This document shows positions 43,837-54,882 of a stretch of DNA of 64,000 nucleotides, piece by piece. The number at the start of each line of letters is the position of its first letter. Position 1 is the stretch's first letter. Location: the NCBI GenBank assembly GCA_964019135.1, contig OZ025252.1:42529374-42593373 (forward strand), in the 5' to 3' direction. A model generated the notes under the pieces. The model ran no database searches and was not told where the DNA came from. It saw nothing but the letters and a program-made list of their open reading frames with translations. The position numbers were made by a program, and so were the translations under genes. Source of the stretch: Arenicola marina. Lineage: Eukaryota > Annelida > Polychaeta > Arenicolidae.

Positions 43837-44830
43837 GTGACGTCACAAGATGAACGGGTTTCGTTGCGCAATACGGTAAACGCGACTTTTGAGCATGGCG
43901 TCTATAGGAGGGCCATCGTCCTTCCGCCTCGATCGGGATACAGCTATGCCAGCACGATTATTTGGAATTAATGATAGTGAGGGTGAAGAAGAACAAGTGG
44001 AGGTATTCGGGCAACCGGAGCATGTGTTCTGCCGCCGTACGTATCGCTTCGAGCCATCTCGACTGGAGATTGCTAAGGAACTGTAAAAGTGGAAAACCTC
44101 AGAACGCTCTTCGCAGAACAGTAGTGCGAACGCCTCATTCATAAAAAGTGATGCTTATTATATCATGGGATCTAGATCAAAAACCTGCAAATATGTCTTG
44201 TAATCAAATAAAATATTAATTGGGCGACTAGCAGACAAATCGGTGAAAGCTACTTAGTTATTTGTCCCAACCGGACACCATAACGTTCGGGTTTCCACAA
44301 GTATTACTATACAAAGTACGTGAGGAATCATACGACTGGATTAGTGCGCTGCGTGCTTTTTATGCTAGGCCGATCAATGCCGCCCTCCCTCCCTTCTGAT
44401 GTGCGTAAAGAATGTCTTTATTACATACATTTAACCCTGGATCTAGATTGTATGTCTACGATTGGACAGACATCCCCGAGACGGCCCGTCCCCTACTGTA
44501 GCCTGGCCCACCCTTTCCATTTTTGGGAAGAAACGTAGCCCGTAGGCTGGCAACACACTGGCAGTGGCAGTGGCCACTGCATCAGTCTGTTTTCAGTTAC
44601 AGTCTGTGAGTCATTGTGACGAATGTTGCTCTAACCAACAAGACCACACCTCTGATGTCATAGATCTAGGTCTATCTAGATCTACATGTAGTAAATATTC
44701 ATCATGAGATAATGTTAACCGAAATAAACATCTAAGTTAGAGCTTCCCTGCTGCACGTACATTCAGTCAAACACCGCGGGCAGTCGAAGCGAGCGAGGCG
44801 CACTCAAACCGGTTCATCTTGTGACGTCAC
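43837..44830. mobile_element. Putative DNA element with 25-bp terminal inverted repeats
   Basis: The termini 43837-43861 and 44806-44830 are inverted repeats with one mismatch, starting GTGACGTCACAAGATGAAC. The outermost 10 bp is itself the palindrome GTGACGTCAC, a CRE-type site. The interior holds a short ORF (43895-44086). Target duplications were not evident, so the exact ends are uncertain. Confidence 0.5.
43895..44086 (+). CDS. Short ORF within the inverted-repeat element
   Basis: 63 residues starting MASIGGPSSFRLDRD in a good start context (GAGCATGG), acidic in the middle (DSEGEEEQVEVF) and ending YRFEPSRLEIAKEL. The YxFEP segment recalls the N-terminal part of P2X7-C-terminal-like Cys-rich proteins that are abundant in marine invertebrates, but the Cys/His core is not seen. 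It may be the first exon of such a gene, or an element ORF. Confidence 0.25.
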   Translation: MASIGGPSSFRLDRDTAMPARLFGINDSEGEEEQVEVFGQPEHVFCRRTYRFEPSRLEIAKEL

Positions 44831-45177
44831 AAATCTCTACTCTGGGCGGGGGTTTCGAAATGGATCGTTCGCTGCTTGAGTTTATTTTGGTGACTTTAGA
44901 TATTAATATTCATGGCATAAGAGACATTGTAAAATAATTGCATCTGATAAATGGCTTTAGTAACCACTGGGAAATGTATACTTGGAAGAAAATCGGCGGC
45001 CATCTTGGATTTTTGTCCATTTCCGGAAAACTGCATCACTTTTGAGCTCCACATCAGGTCTAATATTATTTCTGAGACAATTACCTTTAAAATGATGTAT
45101 AATGTGGGTGTGTGCCCTTTGGGGAGATTAAAGTCGAAAAATAAGCCACTTTGGGGCTGCCAACCGCTCCTCTATTT
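44831..45177. other. Intergenic, no gene seen
   Basis: Unsupported short frames only. Confidence 0.4.
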
Positions 45178-45312
45178 CCAACAGATGTCGACTTTAATGG
45201 TATATCTTGCCAACAAATGGCGACTTTATCGGTGTATCTTTCCAACAGATGTCGACTTTAACGGTGTATCTTTCTAACGGATGTCGACTTTAACAGTGTA
45301 TCTTTCTGATGG
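45178..45312. repeat. 32-bp tandem repeat
   Basis: Four copies of a 32-bp unit with core GATGTCGACTTTAACGGTGT. Related units are at 43612-43672, on the other side of the inverted-repeat element. Confidence 0.75.
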
Positions 45313-45404
45313 AACTAGACTTTAAGGACGAGTGCGCGTCACCCGTGGCGCCACGTAGTGAGTGGTGGGAACGCTAGTTATAGCGAGTGCGTTTGCACTC
45401 GAGC

Positions 45405-46150
45405 TCCATAGACTAACACACGTATATATCAAACATCACCATATCACTTCCATGTCTCTGTTCTCTCCATAGACTAACACACGTATATATCAAACATCAC
45501 CATATCACTTCCATGTCTCTGTACTCTCTATAGACTAACACACGTATATATCAAACATCACCATATCACTCCCATGTCTCTGTTCTCTCCATAGACTAAC
45601 ACACGTATATCAAACCTCACCATATCACTTCCATGTCTCTGTACTCTCTATAGACTAACACACGTATATATCAAACATCACCATATCACTTCCATATCTC
45701 TGTACTCTCTATAGACTAACACACGTATATTCCAAACATCACCATATCACTTCCATGTCTCTGTACTCTCTATAGACTAACACACGTATATATCAAACAT
45801 CACCATATCACTCCCATGTCTCTGTACTCTCTATAGACTAACACACGTATATATCAAACATCACCATATCACTTCCATGTCTCTGTACTCTCCATAGACT
45901 AACACACGTATATTCCAAACATCACCATATCACTCCCATGTCTCTGTACTCTCTATAGACTAACAAACGTATATATCAAACATCACCATATCACTTCCAT
46001 GTCTCTGTACTCTCCATAGACTAACACACGTATATTCCAAACATCACCATATCACTTCCATATCTCTGTACTCTCCATAGACTAACACACGTATATTCCA
46101 AACATCACCATATCACTTCCATGTCTCTGTTACTCTCTATAGACTAATCC
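45405..46150. repeat. 61-bp minisatellite
   Basis: About 12 copies of a 61-bp unit with CATAGACTAACACACGTATA and ACATCACCATATCACTTCCA. A few variable sites (TCC/TCT before ATAG, TATATC/TATTCC) define sub-types. Identity is very high, so expansion is recent or homogenised. Confidence 0.95.
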
Positions 46151-46879
46151 ACGTATACTCTCTCGATTTCTGTTGTCAGTGTTGACTTCCGGTCCCCAAC
46201 TATCGGACACTTTTTGGCATCACCAGTTTGCGACATCTACGGCCGTTTTTTAAGCCATAATTTCGATTAAAAGTTTGTTGTTAATTGTCAGATGAAGTGT
46301 TTTATTTGAAAATTAGCCTTAATTAGAGAATTACTATTCCTCGGTTGGACATAAAAATGTCTGAAATTTATTGATCAGGGTTTCGCAAAGTGAGGCTAAA
46401 ATCTATCGTGACGTCATAATCTGAATGTTGTTGCCAACGTTACAAAAAGCGTTCTTGTTGCCAAGGACTATTTGGATACGCTTTATTTTCGAAAAGCAGT
46501 GACATAGCATTCGCCAGGTGGCGCACTATTCGAACGCAGACAGACGACAAACCTCTCCGGCTCTGCGCCAGCACACATGTTCTAATATATTTAAACGCGG
46601 TTGTTCATTTTGTATAAATCAAGACTATGTTTGCAAGCATTATCTTTGCATTACTTTCTCTGTGAATTCGTAATTATAAAGTTAGATTGATTTAAAACAA
46701 AGTCTTATTGTCAATAGTGCTTTGTCTATAGTGCCTTTTCAGTATTAAAGTCTAATCTATTATTATTAGTGGCCTACAATTTCTAGGCCTAACCGGACTT
46801 TTACCCTAGCTTTTTACCCTCTGGAGAGTGCTAACATCCAAGGTGTACCCAGTGCAGGCTTTTTCGCTCGGGTTTTTCG
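46151..46879. other. Intergenic, no gene seen
   Basis: AT-rich sequence with no supported frame. Confidence 0.4.
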
Positions 46880-47290
46880 CCCCCCACTGGAGCCGCGGTG
46901 GTCCGCCGGGTGTCTCCGGCGGGGCCTTGCGTAGTAGGGAGGGGCGAAGTGGGGAAGGGCAGCGGGGTGGCCCCGGCCGGGATCGAACGTAGTGGAGAAG
47001 GACCGCAGGGTTGCGGGATGGCCCCGGCTGGGGGCTTGCGTAGTATGGATGTGCAGCGGGATGGCCCCGGCAGCGAGGATGCTTAGGTCGGGGGCGGGGG
47101 GTCGCACAAAGGGGGGCCGGGGGGTCGCACAAAGGAGGACTGCGGGTTAGCTCTGGCCTGGGGGTTGAGTAGTAGGGAGTGGCAGCAGTGTGGCCAGGGC
47201 CGCGAGGTCCCACAAGAGGAGGCCGTGGAGTCCGTGTTGTGGTACTGGTTAGGGTCGCGCGTAGAAGGGAGGGGGACCGTGGGTTTTTTT
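46880..47290. repeat. GC-rich degenerate tandem repeat
   Basis: The blocks GGCCCCGGC(C/T)GGG and GCTTGCGTAGTA(G/T)GGA recur at irregular intervals of 60-75 bp, as does GGGGTCGCACAAAGG. Frames on both strands over it are compositional. Confidence 0.55.
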
Positions 47291-47874
47291 CTTCTCGGAC
47301 ACCAGCACCAGTGTCAACTCGTTTCACAACGTGCGCTGATCACTTAATTACATGGTGTCAACTTATTTCACATCGTGCACAACCCTAGCAAATCAGGGCC
47401 ACCCAGCTGCCCCTCCCTACTCCGCATGCCCGGCGACGGGGACACCCCGCAGACACTGCATACCCTGATCTCCATCACGCGCAACCCCAGCCTGGGCCAC
47501 CCCGGTGTCCCTACCTATAGTATGCAAGACCCCGGCCAGCTCTAGCGGGGGTCAAAAAGGTGAGGGCAAAAAGTCTAGAAACCCATATTATTGGCTAGAC
47601 CAGGGTCTCCTAAGTATGACTTCATAGTAAGGTAGAGGCTAAAATACTAATTCTGAAGACAAACGTTTTGTGGGCAGAACTGATATTAAGTTCATTTCCA
47701 AACAGTCCGAAAAACCTTAACTGATACATTCCTTGGTCTCATGAGCCTAATTAGTGGCAAAAACTTATGGTTAAAGGGGAAGCCAAGACCAGTGATGAAT
47801 GATTTTTTTATCGAAAGTATGAAAACAAAGGAGTTCTGCTCCAGAATGACATATTTTTATTAATCTGATGAACG

Positions 47875-47904
47875 CTGATGAGGACGTCAAAAACGTCTAA
47901 AACG
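47875..47904 (+). ncRNA. Hammerhead-like core, degenerate
   Basis: CTGATGA (47875-47881) is followed by a perfect 5-bp stem GACGT/ACGTC with loop CAAAA, then TAAAAC where an active core needs GAAAC. This layout is that of the short hammerheads at the ends of Penelope-like retroelements. With G replaced by A it should not cleave. No reverse transcriptase is nearby. Confidence 0.35.
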
Positions 47905-48169
47905 GAAAGTATAGGCCTGCATCAAGCTATCCCTTGCGCTGGAATGAATGAAAAGGATATATGTACAACGTCTGAGACAAACAATTTAGGCATTTTGTGA
48001 CGTCCTATTTTGTGATTGTTCATGACTCAAAATGTCCCCTAATAAGACTAATTATAGAATTGCCCAGACATCGAAATGGAAGTACAAAAAAGGCAGAAAC
48101 ATGGTTCGAAGGTTTCTAATCTTAAAAGTAATAACGTATGGTGCCCTAATTTCGTCGGTGTCCGGAAAG

Positions 48170-49095
48170 GTGACAGCCGTGTAGTTGGGAGACAAGGCGC
48201 AGGAAGGGGAGGTACCGGAAATGTGACATCGTTGTAGTTTGAAGACTGTGTGCTGGAAGGGGCAGGTACCGGAAAGGTGACATCGTTGTAGTTTGAAGAC
48301 TGTGTGCTGGAAAGGGCAGGTACCGGAAAGGTGATAGCGGTGTAGCTGGAGACAAGGCAAGGGGAATGGGAGGTACCGGAAAGGTGACAGCGGTGAAGTT
48401 AGAATGGAGGGCGCAGGAAGAGGAGGTACCGGAAAGGTGGCAGCGGTGAAGTTAGAATGGAGGGCGCAGGAAGAGGAGGTACCGGAAAGGTGGCAGCGGT
48501 GTAGTTTGAAGACTATGTGCAGGAAGGGGAGGTGCCGGAAAGGTGACAGCGGTGTAGTTTGAAGACTGTGTGCAGGAAGGGGAGGTACCAGAAATGTGAC
48601 AGCGGTGTAGTTTGAAGACTGTGTGCAGGAAGGGGAGGTACCAGAAAGGTGACAACGGTGTAATTGGAGACAAGGCGCTGGAAGGGGAGTTACCGGAAAG
48701 GTGACAGCAGTGTAGTTAAAAGACTGTGTGCAGGAAGGGGATGTACCGGAAAGGTGACAGCGGTGTAGTTAACGACACGGCGCAGGAAGGGAAGTACCAG
48801 GAAGGGTGACAGCAGTGTAGTTAGAAGACGGGGTGCTGGAAGGGGAGGTACCAGGAAGGGTGACAGCAGTGTAATTAGAACACGGGGTGCTAGAAGGGGA
48901 GGTACCAGGAAGGGTGACAGCAGTGTAATTAGAACACGGGGTGCTAGAAGGGGAGGTACCGGAAAGGTAAAAGCGGTGTAGTTGGTTATAGGACATAAGA
49001 AGAGGAGGGACCGAAGATGGTGACAGCAGTGTGATTGGAAGTTAGGACGCTGCAAGGGGAGGGCCGGAAAGGTGACAGCGATGGAGTTGAAATGG
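48170..49095. repeat. 53-bp minisatellite
   Basis: About 17 copies of a unit of about 53 bp containing GGTACCGGAAAGGTGACAGC and GTGTAGTT. Divergence and small indels between copies are greater than in the 54- and 61-bp arrays, so it is older. Confidence 0.92.
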
Positions 49096-49950
49096 CTGGG
49101 GCCAACAAAGACATACTTTAGGACCCAAAATGTCATAGCGACAAAAAAAAACGTTATCGGGAGCAAATGTACAGTTTAACACTCTGCCTCAATCGCCGTT
49201 TCTATTGACGGGGGCTATGAATATAAGAGGCAGTAACTCTTTAATTTCAGATATATATAAGGGCTTTCCGAAAAGATGCAATCTGGGGTATCGACCCCCC
49301 CCCCCCCCGAGGGTTTATCTCTTGCAACTTTCTACTTCTAGAAACCTTAGATTTCCTTCTTTTCCTTATTTGCGAATTTCCGTTTCCAAAGAGGTCATTT
49401 TTATTGTCAAGCAATTACTTCTTTAAGTGGCCCTGCCCTTTAAGTCAAACTTAAAACTGTGGATTTCATTCTACCAAGTTCTGACGTTTCATCACTATGA
49501 CATTTTGGGTTCTTACAGACGTAGTTTCTCACTAGAGCCCGCGCTATTGACCAAATGTAAGAGAAAAAGAGTGTGTGTAGTCAGGCATCGTAGTTGTATA
49601 TTATACGCTTTATCGTGCACACGTTCCTCCTGGTGCAGAACAAGTAAGGGTTCTTTATTAGAATTCCAGACAGCGTTGGCCATGTTACAGGAATACAAGT
49701 TGTCTAGCATGCATAATTTGTATTGACAGATACTGGCATTAATTTACATTTACTAGGATAATTTACCGTAAATTTGAACCGTCATAAACCGTCACCCGTG
49801 AGATCTGATGTCGAAATAATTATCTGTGAAACATGTTAGGTCTAAATACTTGCAGTTTTCGTTTACTTTGCCGTTAAAGTTTAACAATCAACATTTAAAG
49901 TTTAATCAACATGGTTTTTAGATCCTTACCTTTCGGGTATGACGATAATG
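49096..49950. other. Intergenic, no gene seen
   Basis: Mixed sequence with a C run near 49297-49310 and no supported frame. Confidence 0.4.
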
Positions 49951-50016
49951 GGTCTCCCTGACGATATTTGGAGACCCGTTGTGACGATATTAAGAACCCG
50001 GGTTCCTAATATCGTC
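49951..50016. repeat. Two adjacent small hairpins
   Basis: GGGTCTCC...GGAGACCC (49951-49978) and a 36-bp near-perfect palindrome TGACGATATT...AATATCGTCA (49981-50016) with GAACCCGGGTTC at its centre. The GACGATATT motif is shared by both. Confidence 0.6.
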
Positions 50017-50209
50017 AGTTTTACACCACTCCCATAAAATCTCTCATAATTAATCACGCAACAGAAATAGTTTTGTTTTCTTTTCACCAACGGATAGCGG
50101 ACTTAATCTTTTAAAAGGAACAATTAAATGGTTTCACTCATTCATCCTATTTTTGAAGAACGGGCGTTTTTAGAAGCACAAACATTTGGAATTCGAAATT
50201 AGGACACTA

Positions 50210-50365
50210 TACGCTATATTCTGTATTTTTTTGTATTACCATTGCAACCTCTTCTTCATGTTAAATAAATATATTATGTCTTGAACTAAATTCCTGAAAG
50301 CCTGTGGGCTATCCGGAGAGAAACACATTTTTTTCACCGGAGCAGAAGTTGGTGGCCGGCTTTAT
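50210..50365 (+). repeat. Dispersed repeat shared with 32070-32225
   Basis: Same module as at 32 kb (CCTGTGGGCTATCCGGAGAG, CACCGGAGCAGAAG) but followed by unrelated DNA. Confidence 0.65.
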
Positions 50366-50814
50366 ATCCCTACGCGCCTGTTCGCTGTTCGGTATTCTGT
50401 GTGATGTCGACCGCGGCTCGCTAGGACGTCTGTGAGAACCGAAAACGTCCGACTGCCCAAAACCGGCCAGGATCATGGTTTTCACGATATAAATAAACCG
50501 CACAGTTTTATGTTGAAATTGTAGTTTTATATACTCAAAGAGCTATAAACATATGGATCATACTTTTAGTCTTAATTCTAAAATGTAAAAATCTAAGATG
50601 GCGCATTTTAAGTAGGCTGCTTAATTCAAAATCGAATGAATTCGTCCGGTACGGTACCGATAGCACAGTAAGTGCTAAACAGTGGTCTATTTGATGCCAA
50701 ACTGCGAATATATTTTCGATTAGATTCCTTTTCAATTTTCATTAGATCTAGTAATTAAATAAATGGTCCTCCCACCCTCCCCCTTTTCGTAAATTTTTGG
50801 ATCCGCCACTGGGG

Positions 50815-50890
50815 AATGTTGTATCAAATTCACTGCCGGATTGGCGCGCCGGCAGCTCTAACCACTGAGCTACAGCGTGACTCCCGGTGA
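50815..50890 (-). mobile_element. tRNA-like SINE head, degraded
   Basis: On the minus strand GTAGCTCAGTGGTTAGAGC is an excellent A box within a tRNA-like fold start. The B-box region (GTGAATTTGATACAAC) is too diverged for a functional tRNA. Confidence 0.45.
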
Positions 50891-51605
50891 ACCCGTCAGG
50901 AGTGTTCACTTTTTTTTATCTTCCTCTAAAGTCAAGTTTCCTCTTGGAAGATTTCTCGATGCGTGTGTGGTGTGGATGTCAAAATGGGGCTGGAGAGTGT
51001 CTGCTCATCAGCGGAATCTACGAGGACAGGGGAACGCGGAGAGCCTTTGGCGCCGTGTAGAGGTAAAAAGTTATTTGGTGTCCATGCAGGTAGACTGCGA
51101 TATCTGCCTCGAAGCAGTCCACTTAATATAGATGGGTTGTCTGTGGATAGTCGCGGCTGAAGGGGCGAACGTTGTGTTCAGGAGTCGAAGAGTTTGGTCA
51201 CCTAGCTAGTCCATTCATTGGAGGATAGACAATATCTCTTCCAACAACATTTGCCGCAGCTTGCAAGTGCCAAGATGAGGTCAGGCATATGCTCCAAGGA
51301 TCTCTTAGCCCGACTTGAGGCATATTATTAATGAGACCATAGAATTTACAATAGGCCTATACCTGCGTGAGGGCCATACCTATCCTCGGCTGTGTATCTA
51401 TGTTAATAACAATGTCTACCGTAAACTAACTGTGCTATCTCTTGGTCGACACCTGGTTAACTTTTTAATTTTACTCTCATGGAACAAGAAAAAGAGATTT
51501 AGACTAAATATATTCACTGTCAAGCCGCACATGTTCACTGCCCACCGGCACCAACTGGCGCTCATCGGCACTACCGGCGCCCATCGGCCATTAGTCGTAC
51601 CCTAT

Positions 51606-52185
51606 ATATGTATCGGGCCCGTGTAAAACGAGGACTTTTGCAGAAGTTTGCAGAAGTTTGCAGAAGTGTGTCGAAGTACTTTTGGTGGAAGATTTGGTGG
51701 AAGGTACACATATATAATTGATATGAGCTGAAAGACTTACTTGTTTGCATACCGTACACGAAAATCCAACTTATTTGGTATCCATTTGACCGAGATATAT
51801 CCACTTCTGTCGAAGGTTGTTATTCAAATGACCAATATCGCCGTTTTGGCCTCCTGAAGTCTCGTCGGCGAACCGAAATCTCGCACCCGTGGCTTCCAGC
51901 CGGGGTGCGAGGTGTCGGTTCGCCGACGAGACTTCAGGAGGCCAAAACGGCGATATTGGTCATTTGAATAACAACCTTCGACAGAAGTGGATATATCTCG
52001 GTCAAATGGATACCAAATAAGTTGGATTTTCGTGTACGGTATGCAAACAAGTAAGTCTTTCAGCTCATATCAATTATATATGTGTACCTTCCACCAAATC
52101 TTCCACCAAAAGTACTTCGACACACTTCTGCAAACTTCTGCAAATTTCTGCAAAAGTCCTCGTTTTACACGGGCCCATATGTATC
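51606..52185. mobile_element. 562-bp foldback element with 9-bp target duplication
   Basis: The element, 51615-52176, is a near-perfect palindrome. Each arm is about 270 bp, starting GGGCCCGTGTAAAACGAGG, and the arms meet at a small loop around 51890-51902. The flanks 51606-51614 and 52177-52185 are the identical 9-mer ATATGTATC. A 9-bp duplication with long inverted termini fits Mutator-like (MULE) elements; there is no transposase. The same short frame appears on both strands because of the symmetry. Arms differ at very few bases, so the insertion is young. Confidence 0.9.
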
Positions 52186-52340
52186 TGTGGGTAATCCCTG
52201 GTTATCAGGTTTTCCCATCGTCCATCGTGTCAATCGTTTCACAGTCCAGCACAATGACCGTTTAGTCACGCCAACTAGTTACTAGATGGTAGGTTCAGAA
52301 ACGCAACCAAGGATGGAAAGTAAATCAACGGGGGGAGGGT

Positions 52341-53265
52341 ATGCATCCTTATCAGGCCTAGCTCTCTGTAACTTATCACGGAGTGCCGTTAGAGCCAGGC
52401 AGCATTTGCCAGTTTGCTGTCTGTGCGGTGTTTCAGCGCATATTTTCGCGTAAGCCTTATAGGGCGCACAGTTTTTAACTATCCGACAACATATGCATCT
52501 TTCCTGAATCCTTATGCAATTTACTGACCTGGCGGAAAGAAAATACTTTGATTTAATGTCGTAACTTGCAGTGTCAGGGCTTTTTCAGGCCAAATTTATT
52601 CGATCAGCACCAGCCGTGCCAATGAATGTCCGGCATAAGGGCCGCATGGCACAAGGGCCGCGCGAATGTTAGGGGGTTGAGGAGGACGGGGTGTGGTGGG
52701 AGGGGGGGGGGGGGGAGCGGGGTGGTGGTGTGTGTGTGCGGAGGGAGATGTGTGTGGACGCAGTGTGCCGTGGCCAAGTATCGTGGCGGCGGACGCAAGG
52801 TGTGAATTGCAACTTGTAGTCTCTTATCGGCTTCCGTGTCGGGGTCTGGGACTGGGGCACAGTAGCGAGTCAATTACCTTACCTGATTTTGCCGCCGATG
52901 TCCCTCGCCCGGCCGATTTCGCAGTCTGTCTGCCGAATCTGCCCCGCACCCGACTCTGCCTTATCTGCCCAGCCGTTAATCCCCTGCCACACCCGCCTAC
53001 CCGACGCACGCCCCCCTACCCGACTCTGCCTTATCTGCCCATCCGCTAATCCCCTGCCGCACCCGCCTACCCGACGCACACCCCCCTACCCCCCCCCCCC
53101 CCATGCTCCCCCACACCTTGTAGGGGGTGGGGAATATATGAGGGCCGCGCGGCCTTTACGCCCGTACACCGTGCCGATATGTGCTGCACCACCGCACAGA
53201 CAGCAAATGCTGCCTGGCTCTAACGGCACCCGTGATAAGTTAGAGACAGGCCTGGTAAGGTGCAT
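52341..53265. mobile_element. Putative 0.9-kb inverted-repeat element
   Basis: The left arm (52341-52442) and right arm (53177-53265) are inverted copies sharing GTGCCGTTAGAGCCAGGCAG, GCTGTCTGTGCGGTG and CTAACTTATCACGG with small gaps. The interior is GC-rich, with G/C runs and a repeat of about 70 bp (CCCGACTCTGCCTTATCTGC) at about 52945-53085. It has no transposase. Target duplications were not obvious. Confidence 0.6.
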
Positions 53266-53739
53266 CCTAGCCCTGCTTAACAGGCTTTTAACATGGTACA
53301 TGGGTAGCCCCGAGGGATCCCGATTGGAACCCATGACCCATCTATCAGCTGTCTATAGTCGCCACAGAAACTCTCCAGACAATGAAATTTTCGAATTATT
53401 TTCTTACTGTACAAGTTTAGGATGAAATCTATGCATATTCTTTGACTATCAACTATTTTAAGTCTGAACAATTGTTTATCTGATCTGTAGTTCGATACCT
53501 ATCCTCACAATACATGACCTGCTATGCTATTTAATAGTTCCATAGATGTAACATGGTCTGCTATTTGATAGAGAAGACAATGTTGTTTTTACAGTTCTCG
53601 TGTCATTTGTGCAAAGATTGCATACTAGTCCCACATGAGATAGTTGTTGTTGCGTGAAATAATGTCACATGTAGTTCCATCGATTTAAAGTAGTCCGCTC
53701 TGATATAGGTCCAGTTGTAGGTGGTAGTAGCCACAGCAG

Positions 53740-53856
53740 TTTGCTTGCTAGCCTGAATGTTCAGACGTTACAGTCTTGACACTTGTTCTTGTGATGTACA
53801 GTCACAAGAACAAGTGTCAAGACTGTAACGTCTGAACATTCAGGCTATTTGCTTGC
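53740..53856. mobile_element. 99-bp palindromic MITE with 9-bp target duplication
   Basis: The element, 53749-53847, is a perfect or near-perfect hairpin (arms begin TAGCCTGAATGTTCAGACG; loop about 7 nt). It is flanked by the 9-mer TTTGCTTGC at 53740-53748 and 53848-53856. It is tiny but has the same duplication length as the element at 51.6 kb. Confidence 0.88.
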
Positions 53857-54826
53857 AGGACTACAGCACATAGTGCTAATCACACACAAGCCTGAAACTT
53901 AGTGAAAGTGAAAACAAGACTTCAAGCTGTTACCATTGGGTAAGTTACTTGTCACATTGCCAACTCTCTTACGACAGTAACGTTTTGTTAATCATCTCCA
54001 GTATCAGAATTTGGGGGTCAGTGACAATGACAATCGTGAGGCCATTTTAATAGTTTAGTGATAGACTACCAAACTTACAATTGTGTAAGCAATTTTATAA
54101 TTTTTTATGAGACAAAGAATATTTCTTCATGTTACATCATAATTATTCATTCTCATTAGGCAGCAAATATGCTCTGTATTAAACATACTAAACAATATGT
54201 CATAAAATGATCATGGCGCCTAAATACTGTGCACAATACATGCTCTATATTTGCATTGCAATGGCCATGTGTATGCTATAGCAACCATATCATTTCAGTG
54301 TCTTTGATTTAATCTTAGACCATTAGCATGAAGAAATATTGTTCATATTATATAAAAGACATCTTTGGTCTACTGGTCTAGTATTGCTTGCTCACCTCAA
54401 TTTGCCGCTGATCGATGTGCAGTTTAGTTAGGCTTTCGGGTTGCCAGGATGCTTGATGCGAGCACTCTGCTGACCCCCTGAGCTATCGGGTGGCCCCCAT
54501 GAATGTATGAGATTGAGAGCTATGCCCATAGATCAGGCTCTCATATATCAGGTACTATATTGATACTATAGTGGGGAGCAATTAACCTCTACAGCTGCTT
54601 CATGACATTTTGGCAGCTAGTTATTAATAGACTTTAATAGAATTAAGAGATTAATATGAATATTGCTCATATACGCAATAGTACTAGTGGCATATATTAT
54701 CACAGAGATAACTTAGATATCATAAACTATGGTTACAATCCTGAGATGGTCCCTCTCCGATGAATTGGATCCTGTACATTTGAGATGGTCCCTGAGAGCA
54801 AGGCTACATTTAAATCCCTGTGGGGC
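53857..54826. other. Intergenic with degraded tRNA-like SINE head
   Basis: No gene. At about 54425-54500, minus strand, GATAGCTCAGGGGGTCAGC resembles an A box and a degenerate B box follows. Confidence 0.4.
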
Positions 54827-54882
54827 GGGGGTCTGCACAGCCTACTAATAAACAAGTTAATTAGTAGGCTGTGCAGACCCCC
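54827..54882. repeat. Perfect 23-bp-arm hairpin
   Basis: The arms 54827-54849 and 54860-54882 (GGGGGTCTGCACAGCCTAC inward) enclose a 10-nt loop, and the right arm runs into a C run. It may be a small MITE remnant or a transcript hairpin. Confidence 0.7.

Noticed and set aside
51571-52265. Duplicate short ORFs (MDISRSNGYQIS...) on both strands
   Set aside because: A by-product of the palindromic element; no similarity to any transposase.
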